A stretch of 64,000 nucleotides of DNA from Diphasiastrum complanatum (taxonomy: Eukaryota > Streptophyta > Lycopodiopsida > Lycopodiales > Lycopodiaceae): positions 15,689,207-15,753,206 of the forward strand of contig CM055111.1 in NCBI GenBank assembly GCA_029204225.1, written 5' to 3'. Under the pieces are notes generated by a model. It did not search any database. It had not been told where the DNA came from and saw only the letters and a program-made list of their open reading frames with translations. This document shows positions 22,355 to 33,877 of the stretch, piece after piece (position 1 is the first letter of the stretch; each line of letters starts with the position of its first letter). The translations under genes were made by a program, and so were the position numbers.

Positions 22355-25300
22355 CTAACTTGGCAAATCTAGTGTACATCTATCTACAATTCCAAGAGCA
22401 TATCTTAACTTAAAAAATGGATCTTTGGACAATGGTTTGGTTAAGATATCAGCTATGCATTCGGATGATGGTACATGATGTAGTTGCACTTCCTTGGATT
22501 GTACCTTCTCCCTCACAAAGTGGTGAGCTATCTCAATATGCTTTGTTCTAGCATGGAAGATAGGATTTGAAGCAATTTGTTGAGAAGCTTGATTGTCACA
22601 AAATATGTAAGGGATCTCCTCGGCCTCTAGCACATGTAGTTCCATCAAGAGTCTTCTTAGCCATAAGAGCTCTTTGGTTGTTGAAGTCAATGCCTTGTAC
22701 TCGGCTTCACAAGAAGATAGTGAGATTGTATCTTGCTTTTTGGAAAGCCAAGATATCACTCCTCCACAAAGAAATGTTGCAAATGCACTAATGGACTTCC
22801 TATCCATCTTGTCACCTGCAAAATCTGAATCCGAGTAGGCTCTCAAGTGCAAGTTAGATCCTTCATAAAGTATACCAAAAAATCTAGTACTAGAAACATA
22901 TCTAAGTACTCTCTTGGCACTTTTCCAATGATGAATTAAAGGAGCTTGCATACTTTGACTCAACTTGCTTACACAAAAACTTAAGTCAGGTCTAGTGATG
23001 GTTAAATAGATTAGAGAGCCTATAAGCTTCCTAAAGAGAGTGATGTCCTCAAAGGATGCTTCATCACCTTCATTAGTTGCTTTCACAACATGCTCCATAG
23101 GGGTGTCAATCCCCTTACAATCTTTCATACCAAATCTTTCAAGAATGGAAGTAGCATACTTAGATTGACTTATGAAAGTACAATTGCTACTTCTAGACAC
23201 TTCTATCCCAAGTATAAACTTTAGGAAGCCTAGATCTACCATCTTGAACTCACTAGATAAGTCAACTTTTACTTTGCCTATGCCATCATCATCATTTCCT
23301 GTCATAATGATGTCATCAACATAAAGAACCAAAATGATGATCTTTCCTTCATTACATTTGAAATATAAAGAAGGTTCATAAGCACTTAGTACAAAGCCAA
23401 GGGAATAGAGAAAATCATGCAACCTAGAGTACCAAGCTCTAGGTGCTTGCTTCAAGCCATATAGGCTCTTCCTTAAGTAGCACACCTTTTGCTCCTCACC
23501 AATCTTGATGAAGCCCTCGGGTTGCATCATGTAGATTTCCTCTTCTAAGAAGCCATTCAAGAAGGCATTTGTCACATCCATTTGGTAGAGATCCCATTTG
23601 AACAAAGTAGCAATGCAAATGATTAATCTAATAGTTACAAGCTTAGCTACAGGTGCAAATGTTTCTTAATAATCCAATCCTTTTATTTGAAGAAATCCCT
23701 TAGCAACAAGCCTAGCTTTGTATTTACTAATAGATCCATCTTGATTGTACTTAATTCTATAAATCCACTTACATGCAAGTGGTTTCTTTCCTCTTGGAAG
23801 ATTTACAAGATTCCAAGTATGATTTTCTTCTAATGCATCATACTCTACTTGCATTGCATCTCTCCAAACTTTAGATTTACATGCTTCTTCAAAAGATGAT
23901 GGTTCTTCAATCAATGTAGCTAAAAAAGAGTAAGAGGTAGAAGATGTAGAGCCTTCCTTTTGCTTTCCCTTGTCCACATAGGTAAGCCTTGAGGGCTCGG
24001 CCTTGCTCCTTGATGATCTTCTTGGCCCCTTTTGACTTGGATCCAAATCTCCATCCTCGGGTTTGTCATGATCCTCCTCGGGTTTGTCAAGATCCTCCTC
24101 GGATTTGTCAAGATCTTCAATGCACAATGGGTTAGATCCATTTGACAAGCTCTTAGCAAATTGTGACTCATCAAAAAGTACATCCTTGCTTACCTTTACT
24201 TTCTTGGATGTAGGATCATATATCCTATATCCCTTGCTATTTTCTCCATAGCCAACAAAGATTCCTTTGAAGGAGGTAGCATCTTCTTTCCTTCTCGTCT
24301 CCAAAGGAATGTGTACATAACAAGTACATCCAAAGATCTTAAAATATTTTACATTGGATTTCTTATCAAACAAGGCTTGATAAGGTGAGATCCCATCTAT
24401 AGCACTACTAGGAAGTCTATTACACAAATAATTAGCACATGTTATGGCTTCTCCCCAAAATGAGATGGGAAGTGATGCATCAAGCCTCAAGGACTTTGCA
24501 CACTCACATAGACTCCTATTTTTCCTCTCGGCCAGCCCATTTTGTTGAGGGGTGTAGGAACAAGTGTATTGTAACTTAATACCATTGATCTCACAAAAGT
24601 CTTTCATTTTATTGGAGGTGTACTCTCCTCCATTATCACATCTTAGTGCTTTGATAGAAGTACTAAGTTGTTTCTCTACTAGAGACTTGAACTTAATGAA
24701 AGCTTCATAAACAAGATTTTTCTTTGATAGTAACTCAATCCATGTGAATCTAGTACAATCATCTATAAAAGTTACATACATCAAGGCACCTCCATTACTT
24801 GCATGTGAAAAACTATGTACATCAGAATGTATGAGATCCAAGGGAGAGAGAGATCTTGATGAAGATTTCTTGTAAGAAGATTTGTGTGACTTTGCAAGGC
24901 CACATGCCTCACACATTTTTCCACACTTCTTGAAAGCTCTTGGTAGGCCGAGAGCTAGTTCCTTGCTTGCCATTGACTCCATAGATTGAAGATTAGGATG
25001 GCCTAATCTCTTATGCCAAAGCTCCACTTGAGTTAGCTCCTCCCTAGCCAAGTTCACACTTTCACTTGCAACATTAGCATCCAACTTGAAAAGTCTACCT
25101 TGCTTAATGCCACTAGCTATGCACTTATCATTTTTCAAGATGGAACAAACTCCATTCTTGAAATGTACATCTAGTCCATTGTCCATTAATTGTCCTACAC
25201 TAAGCAAGTTTCTTGAAATGGTAGGAACATACAAAACATTATCTAGATCTATCCTTTTAGATGTGCCTAAACAAAGAGGTATAGATCCTATGCCATCTAT

Positions 25301-26335
25301 CTTGCATGCTTGATCACTAGCAGTGTATATTGACTTCTTAGAGTCATTACAAGATAGAAGAGTAGAAAAATAATGCTTGTTAAAGGACATGTGGGAACTA
25401 GCCCCACTATCTATCCACCATGTGTCTTGACTTGAAGTTGGTGTAGATGCAACCATTAAGGATGTGTTGAATCCATCCTCATATTCTTCCTCTTGAGCAA
25501 TGTTCCCTTGATCTCCTTTGGCTTGTTGATTCTTCTTCAAGTAGCATTCTGAGGCAAAGTGTCCTTTCTTTCCACAAAAGAAACACTTTAGTTTTGCCTT
25601 GTTCTTCACTTTGCCTTTGGAGGTAGATCCTCCATTCTTCATCTCGGCCTCCTTGCCTTGATTTTTCTTGAATGGATTTTGCTTTTTCTTGCCTTTAGAT
25701 GTAAAGTTAGCTTTCTCCTCTCCTCCATTAAGTGACATGCTATCCATTCTTGTCTTGAGGTGTAGAAGCCTACTCTCCTCGGCCACAAGAACATTGTGCA
25801 ACTTTTCAATGGATGGAAGAGAGTCTTGAATGGCAAATGATTGGACTAAGTTGGTAAACTCATCACTTAGACCATTCAAAATGATTTGTACTAGTTCTTG
25901 ATCTTGGATCTTCTCTCCTATTGCACTTAACTCCTTGTTAAGAGATTTGATCCTAAGAACATACTCTTGTCCACTCTCTCCACTTCCTTTCATGCTTTGG
26001 AAAACTTGATTTCTTAGCATGAGGATTCTTGAAGTATTGTTGGATTCATAAATGCTCTTTAATGAATCCCAAGCCTCTTTGGATGAGGTACAAGAAGACA
26101 CCTCTTTCAAGAGGTCATTGCATACATTTAACTTTATGCAATGTAGAGCTAATCTTGCTCTCTTCTTGTATTTGGCTTGTTCTTGGGGAGTTTGAGGCTC
26201 TTCCTCTACTCCTTGAACTATGTCATATAGATCATGGATCACTAGGAGTGATTCCATTCTCACTTTCCAAATGGAATAATTTGTGGAAGTGAGTCTCTCA
26301 CTTGATTCCATCAAATATCCACCCATGGATGACAT
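22355..26335 (-). pseudogene. gag-pol: Gag-Pol polyprotein of copia D, one internal stop
   Basis: A single frame encodes all element proteins. Gag spans about residues 1-290 with a CCHC knuckle CFFCGKKGHFASEC at 251-264. Protease follows with DSGA at 309-312. The pre-integrase HHCC finger has HKRLGH at 441-446 and CEAC at 475-478. Integrase has its triad at D505 (IHSDVH), D567 (RCDNGGEY) and E603 (LAERKNR). RT ends its first segment at KGLDY, where codon 890 is TAA (23666-23668) at a position that is normally Glu in the DYEETFAPV motif. The frame then continues unchanged with FLNGFLEEEIYM, YGLKQAPRAWYSR and YVDD at about 1005-1008. RNase H has AYSDSDFAGD, SSCEAEYKAL and HARTKHIEIAHHFVRE. All catalytic residues are intact, so only the stop is an evident defect. 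Readthrough or a sequencing error cannot be excluded. Confidence 0.95.
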
Positions 26336-26757
26336 TTTAGAATGAATGCTCTTTTAAAAATCACAAAGATTTTTGAATTTTAAAAGATCTATGAAGTGGC
26401 CTAAAGCTTACTAGAATGCCTATAGGCTTGTCTCTATCAAACTAACACACAAGCTTGAATGATACTCAAAGATCTTACCAAAAATTTCTAGCTTTCACTC
26501 TCACAAAAAAAATTGCTTTACACTTTTCTTAGAGATTTCACTTCAACTAAGGATCTGAACAAATCAGCCTCTTAGATCTGATCTTAGACTCTAAAAAGAA
26601 ATGCTTCAATGATCCAAACACTATTTGGTCATAGGCATTAGTTAGAATGAATCTAGATCAATACTATGCTTCAAAAAGCACCAAAAATGAACTAGTATTG
26701 TGATTTTGGGACCAAAAAACACAAAGTAACTTGAATTGAAAGTTGCTGTACGGTTTC

Positions 26758-26765
26758 ACACGTGT
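26758..26765. promoter_or_regulatory. ACACGTGT palindrome in D leader
   Basis: It lies between the PBS and the gag start of D, inside the longer palindrome TTTCACACGTGTGAAA. Confidence 0.45.
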
Positions 26766-26917
26766 GAAAAGTACATACACAGCCTCCAAGTCGTTTTGAT
26801 CCAAATGATTACAAGCTATCACTCTAGAAGAACTCGCCCTCACTAGTATTGGCCAAAAAACAAATTTTGCCAATGATCTTTACAAGATTTATGATTCAAT
26901 GATCACTCTCTTACTTA

Positions 26918-26929
26918 GCTCTGATACCA
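26918..26929 (-). other. Primer-binding site of copia D
   Basis: On the minus strand TGGTATCAGAGC directly follows the 5' LTR; it is complementary to initiator-Met tRNA. Confidence 0.94.
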
Positions 26930-27792
26930 TGATAAATTTTACAGTTTTTAGGACAATAATGATTGTACTTTACAATCATAGAGAGTTATTGGTTGCTTAA
27001 TCAATGAATCTATCAAGTTCTACACATTAGATCTTGATCTAGATTCACTACACTTGGATTTAAGCAAGAGCAATGGATCAACACATCATTTTTTAGTGAG
27101 AGCGGCTTCACACGTGTGGAGTACTGTCCACTGTACGGACTGCACCTGAAACAACAAGTACAATGATACTAGATAGCAATCATGCATAAAAATCACAAGA
27201 CAAATGACTAGAAATCTCACAAAAGTGTAGAGTGCAAAAGTCTCATCAATCTTCTTAGCAAAATGATGATCCTTTTTATGGATCAAGTACATCCATGAGT
27301 CTGGTACAGTCCAGCAGGCCTTCACACGTGTGAAGAGTGCTACATCACTCATATCTATCCATTTGATCCATCCTTGATCCTTATCCAATAGTTGACCTTC
27401 TAGAATATGACTAAAATCCAAAAAGCTAGTCTCCTAGAATATAGGAATATTCCCTACAAAATAGGATCTAAGGAAAATGGTCAACTCTTATCTTCTAGTA
27501 CTCTATACACACATGTGAACATCCACTTGCCATGTGGGAGCATTTACTCATGCACATGCAAGGAAAAGCTAATTTGTAGGTGACTAGTCAACTTGACTAA
27601 AAACTAGTCATTTCATGTTCACACTAACTAGAATGATACAAAATCAATTTGGATATATACAAACATGAAAAGTACATCCTTTCACACATGGGAACATGCT
27701 CCACACGTGTGAAATCATATCATCAACATATTCTAATGTTTGATCAATATTTACATGAACCAATGTCAAGTGAGAAGTGACAATTTTCAACA
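26930..27792 (-). repeat. 5' LTR of copia D
   Basis: 863 bp, almost identical to 21479-22341. ACACGTGT occurs at 27110, 27324 and 27703. Confidence 0.97.
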
Positions 27793-27797
27793 AAAGA
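27793..27797 (+). repeat. Target-site duplication of element D, right copy
   Basis: AAAGA, matching 21474-21478. C1 gag resumes right after it. Confidence 0.95.
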
Positions 27798-30236
27798 GAG
27801 GAGCAAGAACCAACATCAACAATCCTCAAGCAAGAACAAAGTCAAATCCAAAGACAAAGATGAGGAGGAAGATGATTCCTCTAATGCTTCATCATCCAAG
27901 CTCAAGAAGAAGAAGAAGATCAAGTGCTTTTATTGTGGCAAGAAAGGTCATTATGCCACCAATTGCTTGAAAAAGAAGAATCAACTCAAGCAAGCCAATA
28001 TTACCATGAGAAGGAAGACACTATTGCAAGTGATGGAGAGGGATCTCTTATGGTCTCTAGTTTCTCATCTACTCCTTTAAAGAAGGACGGCCTATGGTAT
28101 ATTGATAGTGGAGCCTCTTCACATATGTGTAGCTCCAAGGACTCTTTCTCTTCTATTGCACCTTATGATGGAGTGAAGAAATCAATATACACTGCAAATG
28201 ATTTTGAATGTCCTATTGAAGGCATAGGGAACATTCCCTTGAAGCTTGCATCCTCTAAAGTTCTTTCTCTCTCTAGAGTTCTTTATGTACCTAAGCTTAC
28301 CAAGAATCTTATTAGTGTTGGCCAATTGCTTGATAATGGCCTTGATGTAAAATTCAATGTTGATACTTGCACTATCAAGAAGAATGATGAGATACTTGCA
28401 TTAGGATCTAGATTTGGTGGCATCTATAAACTAGATCCAAATGAGTATGTGAATGCTTGTAATGTTGCTCTTGTGAACAAGCTCTCTATGGAGGAATTAT
28501 GGCATAGGAGGTTGGGACATCCCAACTACAAATCCATGCTCTCTATGATCAAAGAGTCCAAAGCTATTGGCTTGCCAAAGTCATTCTCCAAGAACATCAG
28601 GCCTTGTGAGGCTTGTGCTATTGCTAAATCTCACAAAAAGCCATTTACAAGATCTTCTATCAAAAGCAAGCATCCTTTGGAGTTAATCCACTCGGATGTG
28701 CATTTCTCATCAACTACAAGCAAGGGAGGAGCCACTTGTTTTGTTACTTTCATTGATGATTATACAAGATTCACTTGGATATATCTTCTTGCTTCAAAAT
28801 CTATGGTGTTTGATCATTTTCTTATTTTCAAAGCTTATGTAGAGAAGCAATTCTCATTCAAGATTAAAGCTCTTAGAAGTGATGGAGGTGGTGAATATAT
28901 CTCCAATAAATTTCAAGATTTTTGTGAGCTTGAAGGCATTAAAAGAGAGTTTTCTTGTGCCTACTCTCCATCTCAAAATGGAGTGGCCGAGAGAAAGAAT
29001 AGATCTCTATGTGAATGTGCAAAATCTATGAGAATTGAGGCATCTTTTCCCAAAGATTTTTGGGGTGAAGCCATTAATTGTGCAAATTATCTTTTCAATA
29101 GGCTCCCACATATATATGAAATCTTATTTTTGAAGAAGCCTAAGGTTGATCACCTTAGAGTTTTTGGATGCTTATGCTTTGTCCATATTCCCTTGGAAAC
29201 AAGGAAGAAGGAAGATCCTAGTGCATGCAAAGGGATCATGGTTGGATACTCATCCACCAAGAAGGCCTATAGAGTCTTTATACTCTCTACTTCTCAAGTT
29301 ATTGAAAGTAGAGATGTTGTCTTTCATGAAGATCAACACTCATCATTTGAAGAGGCCGAGATCAAGAAATCTATGGATGCATCATCAATTATTGATTTTG
29401 AAGACAATCATGATGTGATGGGGTCGAGATTTGAAGAAGACTCTCCTCGTATTTTTTCACCAAGAAGATCCATGAGAGATAGATCCGAGCCTAAGAGGCT
29501 CTCATATGTTGACAAAGGCAAACAAGTGGATCTTGATTCCAATAATTATGTTTTTTATGTCTCTCATGAAGAGCCAAAGAATGTACAAGAGGCACTCAAT
29601 ACCAAGGAGTGGTATGATGTCATGAAGCAGGAGTATGATGCATTGATCACCAACAATACTTGGGAGCTTGTGGATCCTCCATCCAACAAGCATGTGATTG
29701 GTTGCAAGTGGGTATTTCGGATCAAGTTCAATCATGATGGCACCATCAACAAGCATAAAGCAAGATTATGTGCCAAAGGATTTTCTCAAATCCATGACTT
29801 TGATTATGAGGAGACCTTTGCACCCGTTGCAAAGATGGTGACAATAAGAATTCATATTTCTCTTGCTTGTTTTTTCAAGTGGAAGGTGTTCCAATTAGAT
29901 GTATCCAATACTTTTCTGAATGGTTATCTTGAGAAGGAGATCTATATGGAACAACCTCAAGGATTCATCAAGGATGAGTCCAAAATGTGCTTGCTCTTCA
30001 AAAGTCTTTATGGACTCAAGCAAGCACCAAGATCATGGTATTCAAGACTTAACTCTTTTCTTATCTCACTAGGATTTACTCTTAGTGACTATGATCCTTC
30101 CATGTATCTAAAGTTTGTTGATAGCAATATTGTCATTCTTCTAATTTATGTTGATGACATTATTCTTTGTGGAAGTTGTATCAAGCTAGTTGATGAAACC
30201 AAGCTAGCACTTGGATGTGAGTTTAAAATGCAAGAA
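27798..30236 (+). pseudogene. gag-pol: C1 gag 3' end and pol (protease, integrase, RT), truncated
   Basis: Continues C1 Gag with a CCHC knuckle CFYCGKKGHYATNC (from 27925). One base is missing near 28006 compared with C2, which shifts the frame. Downstream is open: protease WYIDSGASSHM (about 28095), pre-integrase LWHRRLGHPN and CEAC, then integrase LIHSDVHF, RSDGGGEY and GVAERKNR with D-D-E intact. A 21-nt in-frame gap removes residues after NRLPHI (C2 keeps ALGGKSPY). RT has CKWVFRIKFNHDG, DYEETFAPVAKM, YGLKQAPRSWYSR and YVDD near 30150. The coding sequence stops at EFKMQ, where an A-run leads into gypsy Y2. RNase H is absent. Confidence 0.94.
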
Positions 30237-31735
30237 AAAAAAAAAGCATTATCTTCAGCACCAATACTACGTTATCCAGATTGAACATTAGAGTTTCATG
30301 TTCATATGGATGTCTCAAAATAGGCCATTGGATCAGTTTTGATGCAGCCATGTGACTATAAGAAGGATTATCTTATACGATTTGCAAGCAGACAGCTTAC
30401 AGATCCAGAGAAGAATTATTCAACAACAAAACGTGAAGCGCTAGCCATGATTTTTTTCTGTTCGGAAATTTCGTCACTACCTCATGGAAATGCACTTTGC
30501 ATTTTATACGAATCATCACCCATTACTTTACTTGGTAAATAAGACGTGTAATACTGGACGTATTGCAAGATGGTTATAATTATTGACTGAATTCAACTTT
30601 CGAATTGTGGTCAAAAAGGGGAAGCAACATTATCTAGTCGATCACGTTTCGCAAATTGAATCCACACCAGTTAATACTGAAATGGATGATGAATTGCCAG
30701 ATGCTGCGTTGTTCTATGTTGAAGCAATACCTGAGTGGGTGGCATATATTGTTGAGTACATGATGCTAGGACAAACGAATGACTCTTTGACAAAAGTATA
30801 GAAAAGACAATTGATTCATAAGACTCAACCTTATCAATTAATTACAGGACAATTGTATCGTCGTGGATCTAATAATATTTTACGAATATGTGTTTTACCG
30901 CACAAAGTACCAGATTTAATCATGTTTTCACATGATGGCGTGGGTGGAGGACACTTATCTACAGATATTACTGTTCGTAGACTTTTGCAATCCGGTTGTT
31001 GGTGGCCTATACTCCATAAGGACACAAAAAAATTTATTCATACATGTGATGTCTACCAGCGAGCACGATGGCCTACTCGACAGAATTATGAGCCCTTACA
31101 TCCGGTTTTATCGCAAGCACCGTTTGAAAAATGGGGACTGGATTATGTTGGTCCTATTCATCCCGCTGCGCAGGGATCTCAGGCCCGATATATTATCGTC
31201 GCAACTGATTATATGACCAAGTGGGTTGAAGCCAAAGCTGTCAAAGTGGCTGATGCAAAATCTATGACCAAGTTTCTATATGAAAATATTATAATCAGAT
31301 TTGGATGTCTGATCAGAATTTTCAGTGATCGGGGTACAAACTTTGTTAATCAAACAATAAAGTGTTTACTAGAAGATTTTTTTGTTATACACAGATTTAT
31401 TACTCCCTATTATCCCAGAGGGAATGGCCAAGCTGAATCTTCCAATAAGATGCTCTGCACCATTATGACAAACACAATTGAAGCAAGTTGGTCTGATTGG
31501 GAACATAAACTGTACGCAACATAATGAGCATTCAGAACCGCTTACAAAAATAGTACAAATCAAACACCCTTTCAACTGGTTTATGGTCAAGATGCTGTTA
31601 TGCCAATTGAATGTTTAATCCCATCTTTACGCATAGCAACACGGAACGATTAAATCAGTCTTTACAACTTTGTCATGAAGCGTTGCACAAATTATGTGAA
31701 ACCCGATTGATGGCAGTTCATGCCTTAGCAACAGA
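30237..31735 (+). pseudogene. pol: Ty3/gypsy fragment Y2 (RNase H and integrase)
   Basis: The start, KKALSSAPILRYPD, is the RT-RNase H connection of gypsy elements. RNase H follows (HVHMDVSK, QLTDPEKNYSTTKREALAM) with stops and frame changes to about 30580. From 30583 come EFNFRIVVKKGKQHYLVDHV and the integrase zinc-finger region (HDGVGGGHLSTDITVRRLL, ending HTCDVYQR, where the usual second Cys of CxxC is Tyr). The integrase core has WGLDYVGPIHP, IFSDRGTNF and RGNGQAESSNK, so its D-D-E residues are present. A stop follows at about 31522 and then AFRTAYKNSTNQTPFQLVYG. The piece is joined to copia at both ends and has no LTR. Confidence 0.92.
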
Positions 31736-32661
31736 ATCAAAGACACGAAGAGTTAGATTTTTGAAAACTACGAAATCACAGATCTTGAAGAAGCAACAAA
31801 ATGCCTAGGGCTAGAGATCAAAAGAGATCGAACAAGTGGCGAAATGCACTTGAGTCAATTAGAATACGCCAGAAAAGTGCTGAAGCAATACCACATGATA
31901 GACTGTGAAGAGAAAGCCACATCAATGATAGCTGGAGCCAAGCTCATGAAACAAGATTTCCCAAAAATAGAAGAGGAAGAACAGAATTTGGCAGGTATAC
32001 CCTACCAGAATTTAATCGGTAGTCTGATGTACTTAACAATTTGTACCAGACCCGATCTGGCCTTCTCTGTTTACACATTGAGCCAATTCTATTCCAATCC
32101 TGGTCTAGCACATTGGAAAATGGCCAAACGAATCCTACAGTATCTCAAGGGTACCCAGAATGTTGGATTAACCTAGAGAGCTAGAAACGAAGAGAAAGGA
32201 TTTGAGCTGCAAAGATGACAGTAAGTCCATTACTGGAAGATGTACGATAGCGTGCAGAGCTGCAATCAGCTGGATATGCAAAAAACAAACCCTGGTAGCT
32301 CAATCCTCTTGCGAAGCTGAGTATGTCGTAGCCTCGAAAGTGGTGAATGAGGTAGTGTGGCTGCAAATGATGTTGGAGGCAATCGAGATACCACAAGAGG
32401 GGCCAAGCACGATGATGATGGACTCTCACAGTGCCATCTATTTGTCCCAGGATCCTGTCTTCCATTCAAAGACGAAGCACATTCCTCTAAAGTACCATCA
32501 TATTCGAGATTTGATCTCAAAAGGAGAGCTCTAGGTCCAGTTCATAAAATCAGAAAATATGATTGCAGATCTCCTCATGAAACCGCTCAACAAGCCACTC
32601 TTTACCAAGAAAAGAGAGGCAATTGGATTAAACGAACAAAGCTGCAAGGTTCAAGAGGGAG
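31736..32661 (+). pseudogene. pol: Copia B2 RT end and RNase H
   Basis: A second copy of family B, entering at the RT thumb (matching B from about 14495), with YARKVLKQYHMIDCE, NLIGSLMYLTICTRPDLAFS and HWKAKR-like spacing kept. At 32204 a 32-bp segment present in B (14958-14989) is absent. It lies between two copies of 'gagctgca', and its loss removes the first RNase H catalytic Asp and shifts the frame. The remainder reads QSSCEAEYVVASKV, FHSKTKHIPLKYHHIRDL and, after a stop at 32532, MIADLLMKPLNKP. It ends at the purine tract before its LTR. Confidence 0.9.
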
Positions 32662-33490
32662 TGTTAGAAATGGTGAACTCCTGCAACTTTGTCGCAGCAC
32701 AAACAAGACACGAAGGTCGAACAATTCACGACAATCAACATGACTTTGACTCGAAGCATGAATGAGAACAATTCATGACAGTCAACGTGTCTTTGACTCA
32801 AAGCATGAATGATTCACGAATCGCAAACACACCTCTAGGACCGCAAAGCCGAAAAAGGGATGCGAGATGAAAACTACGAAAAGAACGAAAGCAAACGGGA
32901 GATTACGAAACAGACGAAGGAAAATCTTTTGTGCTACCAACTGGCAGCTCAACGGGCTTCATGCCCAGCTGAAACGAGTAGCAACGACACGGACTAACTA
33001 ACTAGTTGATTAGCATTAACTAGTGATGTGATTCTATGTTTAGCTATCTTGTAAACTCCACATAGTGGAGGTATAAACGATCCTCTTTGGATCATAATAA
33101 AAGTAAGTGAATACAAAGATCTGTAAGAGACACAGAGAGACGTAGCGAATAGAGTAAGAAAGAAAAGACACCATAGTTGTGCATGAAAGTCTGCCAACGA
33201 GCAGAACACAGCGAAAGAGTAGAATGTCATTCCGCCAACGAGCGAGACACTGACAAATTCACTCTAAACTAAATAATTTAGTTACTCTATTTTCATGCAT
33301 CTTGTCTTGTGCTGTGTGTCATGAGCTAGGATAGAATGTGTTCTGTGATGCGTAGTCGAGTATTTGGGAACCTGTAAGGGCTTCCGCACAAAAGAAAATT
33401 AAAAGACAGAAAATTGTTTGCGATAAAGAAGACGAAGTGAGGACGAATACGAATCAGCCCCACGACCACGCTCCCACGACAACAACAGAA
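32662..33490 (+). repeat. 3' LTR of copia B2, 3' end lost
   Basis: Begins TGTTAGAA after AGAGGGAG and aligns with the B LTR (15448-16280) to about 33470. Its last part differs and it gives way to copia F at about 33518. Confidence 0.8.
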
Positions 33491-33517
33491 AGCAAAAATG
33501 CATTTCTCTGCCCTCCA

Positions 33518-33877
33518 CATAATCAGAATATGTTGTAGCTACATCAGTAGTGAAGAAAATAATCAAGCTAAGGAGGCTGTTGTAGGATCTGCAATTCCCA
33601 CAGATGAGTCCAACAATACTCCAGTGCGACAATCAAAGCTGCATAACTCTTTCTCTGAACCCACGAACTCATAATAGAACTAAGCATATAGAAGTTCAAT
33701 TCCATTTTCTTAGAGAGAAAGCTCACAGTCAAGATGTTGTACTAAGTTACTGTCATACAAATAGTATGTTGGCTGATATTTTGACAAAGCCATTGTCTAG
33801 AGATATACATTCTACTTTAGTAGGTATGTTAAATCTCAATTGCAGATCAGATTGATAGCAATTAGCTTAAGGGGGAG
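33518..33877 (+). pseudogene. Copia F RNase H tail
   Basis: The frame enters at SEYVVATSVVKKIIKLRRLL (family motif with Glu of SxEAEY), passes a stop at about 33574, then reads ILQCDNQSCITLSLNP, NRTKHIEVQFHFLREKA and LADILTKPLSRD to a natural stop at 33853-33855. GGGGGAG at about 33871 is the purine tract. F is a third copia family distinct from B, C and D. Only this end is present. Confidence 0.87.

Larger units (their letters stand above)
21479..27792 (-). mobile_element. Copia D, complete and young, nested in C1
   Basis: A 6314-bp copia element on the minus strand with two 863-bp LTRs, 5-bp target duplication AAAGA, PBS, polypurine tract and one gag-pol frame of 1327 codons broken by a single stop. 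I can see only one base difference between its LTRs (C at about 21890 against T at about 27341), so insertion must be recent. It is the only copy here that looks close to functional. It sits in C1 gag and is opposite to C1 in direction. Confidence 0.97.
19353..30236 (+). mobile_element. Copia C1, interrupted by element D and lacking its 3' end
   Basis: A copia element with 5' LTR, PBS, Gag, protease, integrase and RT. It lies inside LTR G1, with copia D (21479-27792) inserted in its gag. Sister copy C2 (51817-57614) gives the uninterrupted layout. C1 ends within RT at an A-rich run around 30232-30242, where gypsy Y2 begins, so RNase H and the 3' LTR are gone. Its own lesions are a stop in gag, a 1-base loss after the zinc knuckle and a 21-nt in-frame loss in integrase. 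Confidence 0.93.

Noticed and set aside
27924-30284. 786-codon ORF as a free-standing gene
   Set aside because: It is the C1 pol frame. Its apparent start is internal to the zinc knuckle in another frame and its last residues are gypsy sequence.
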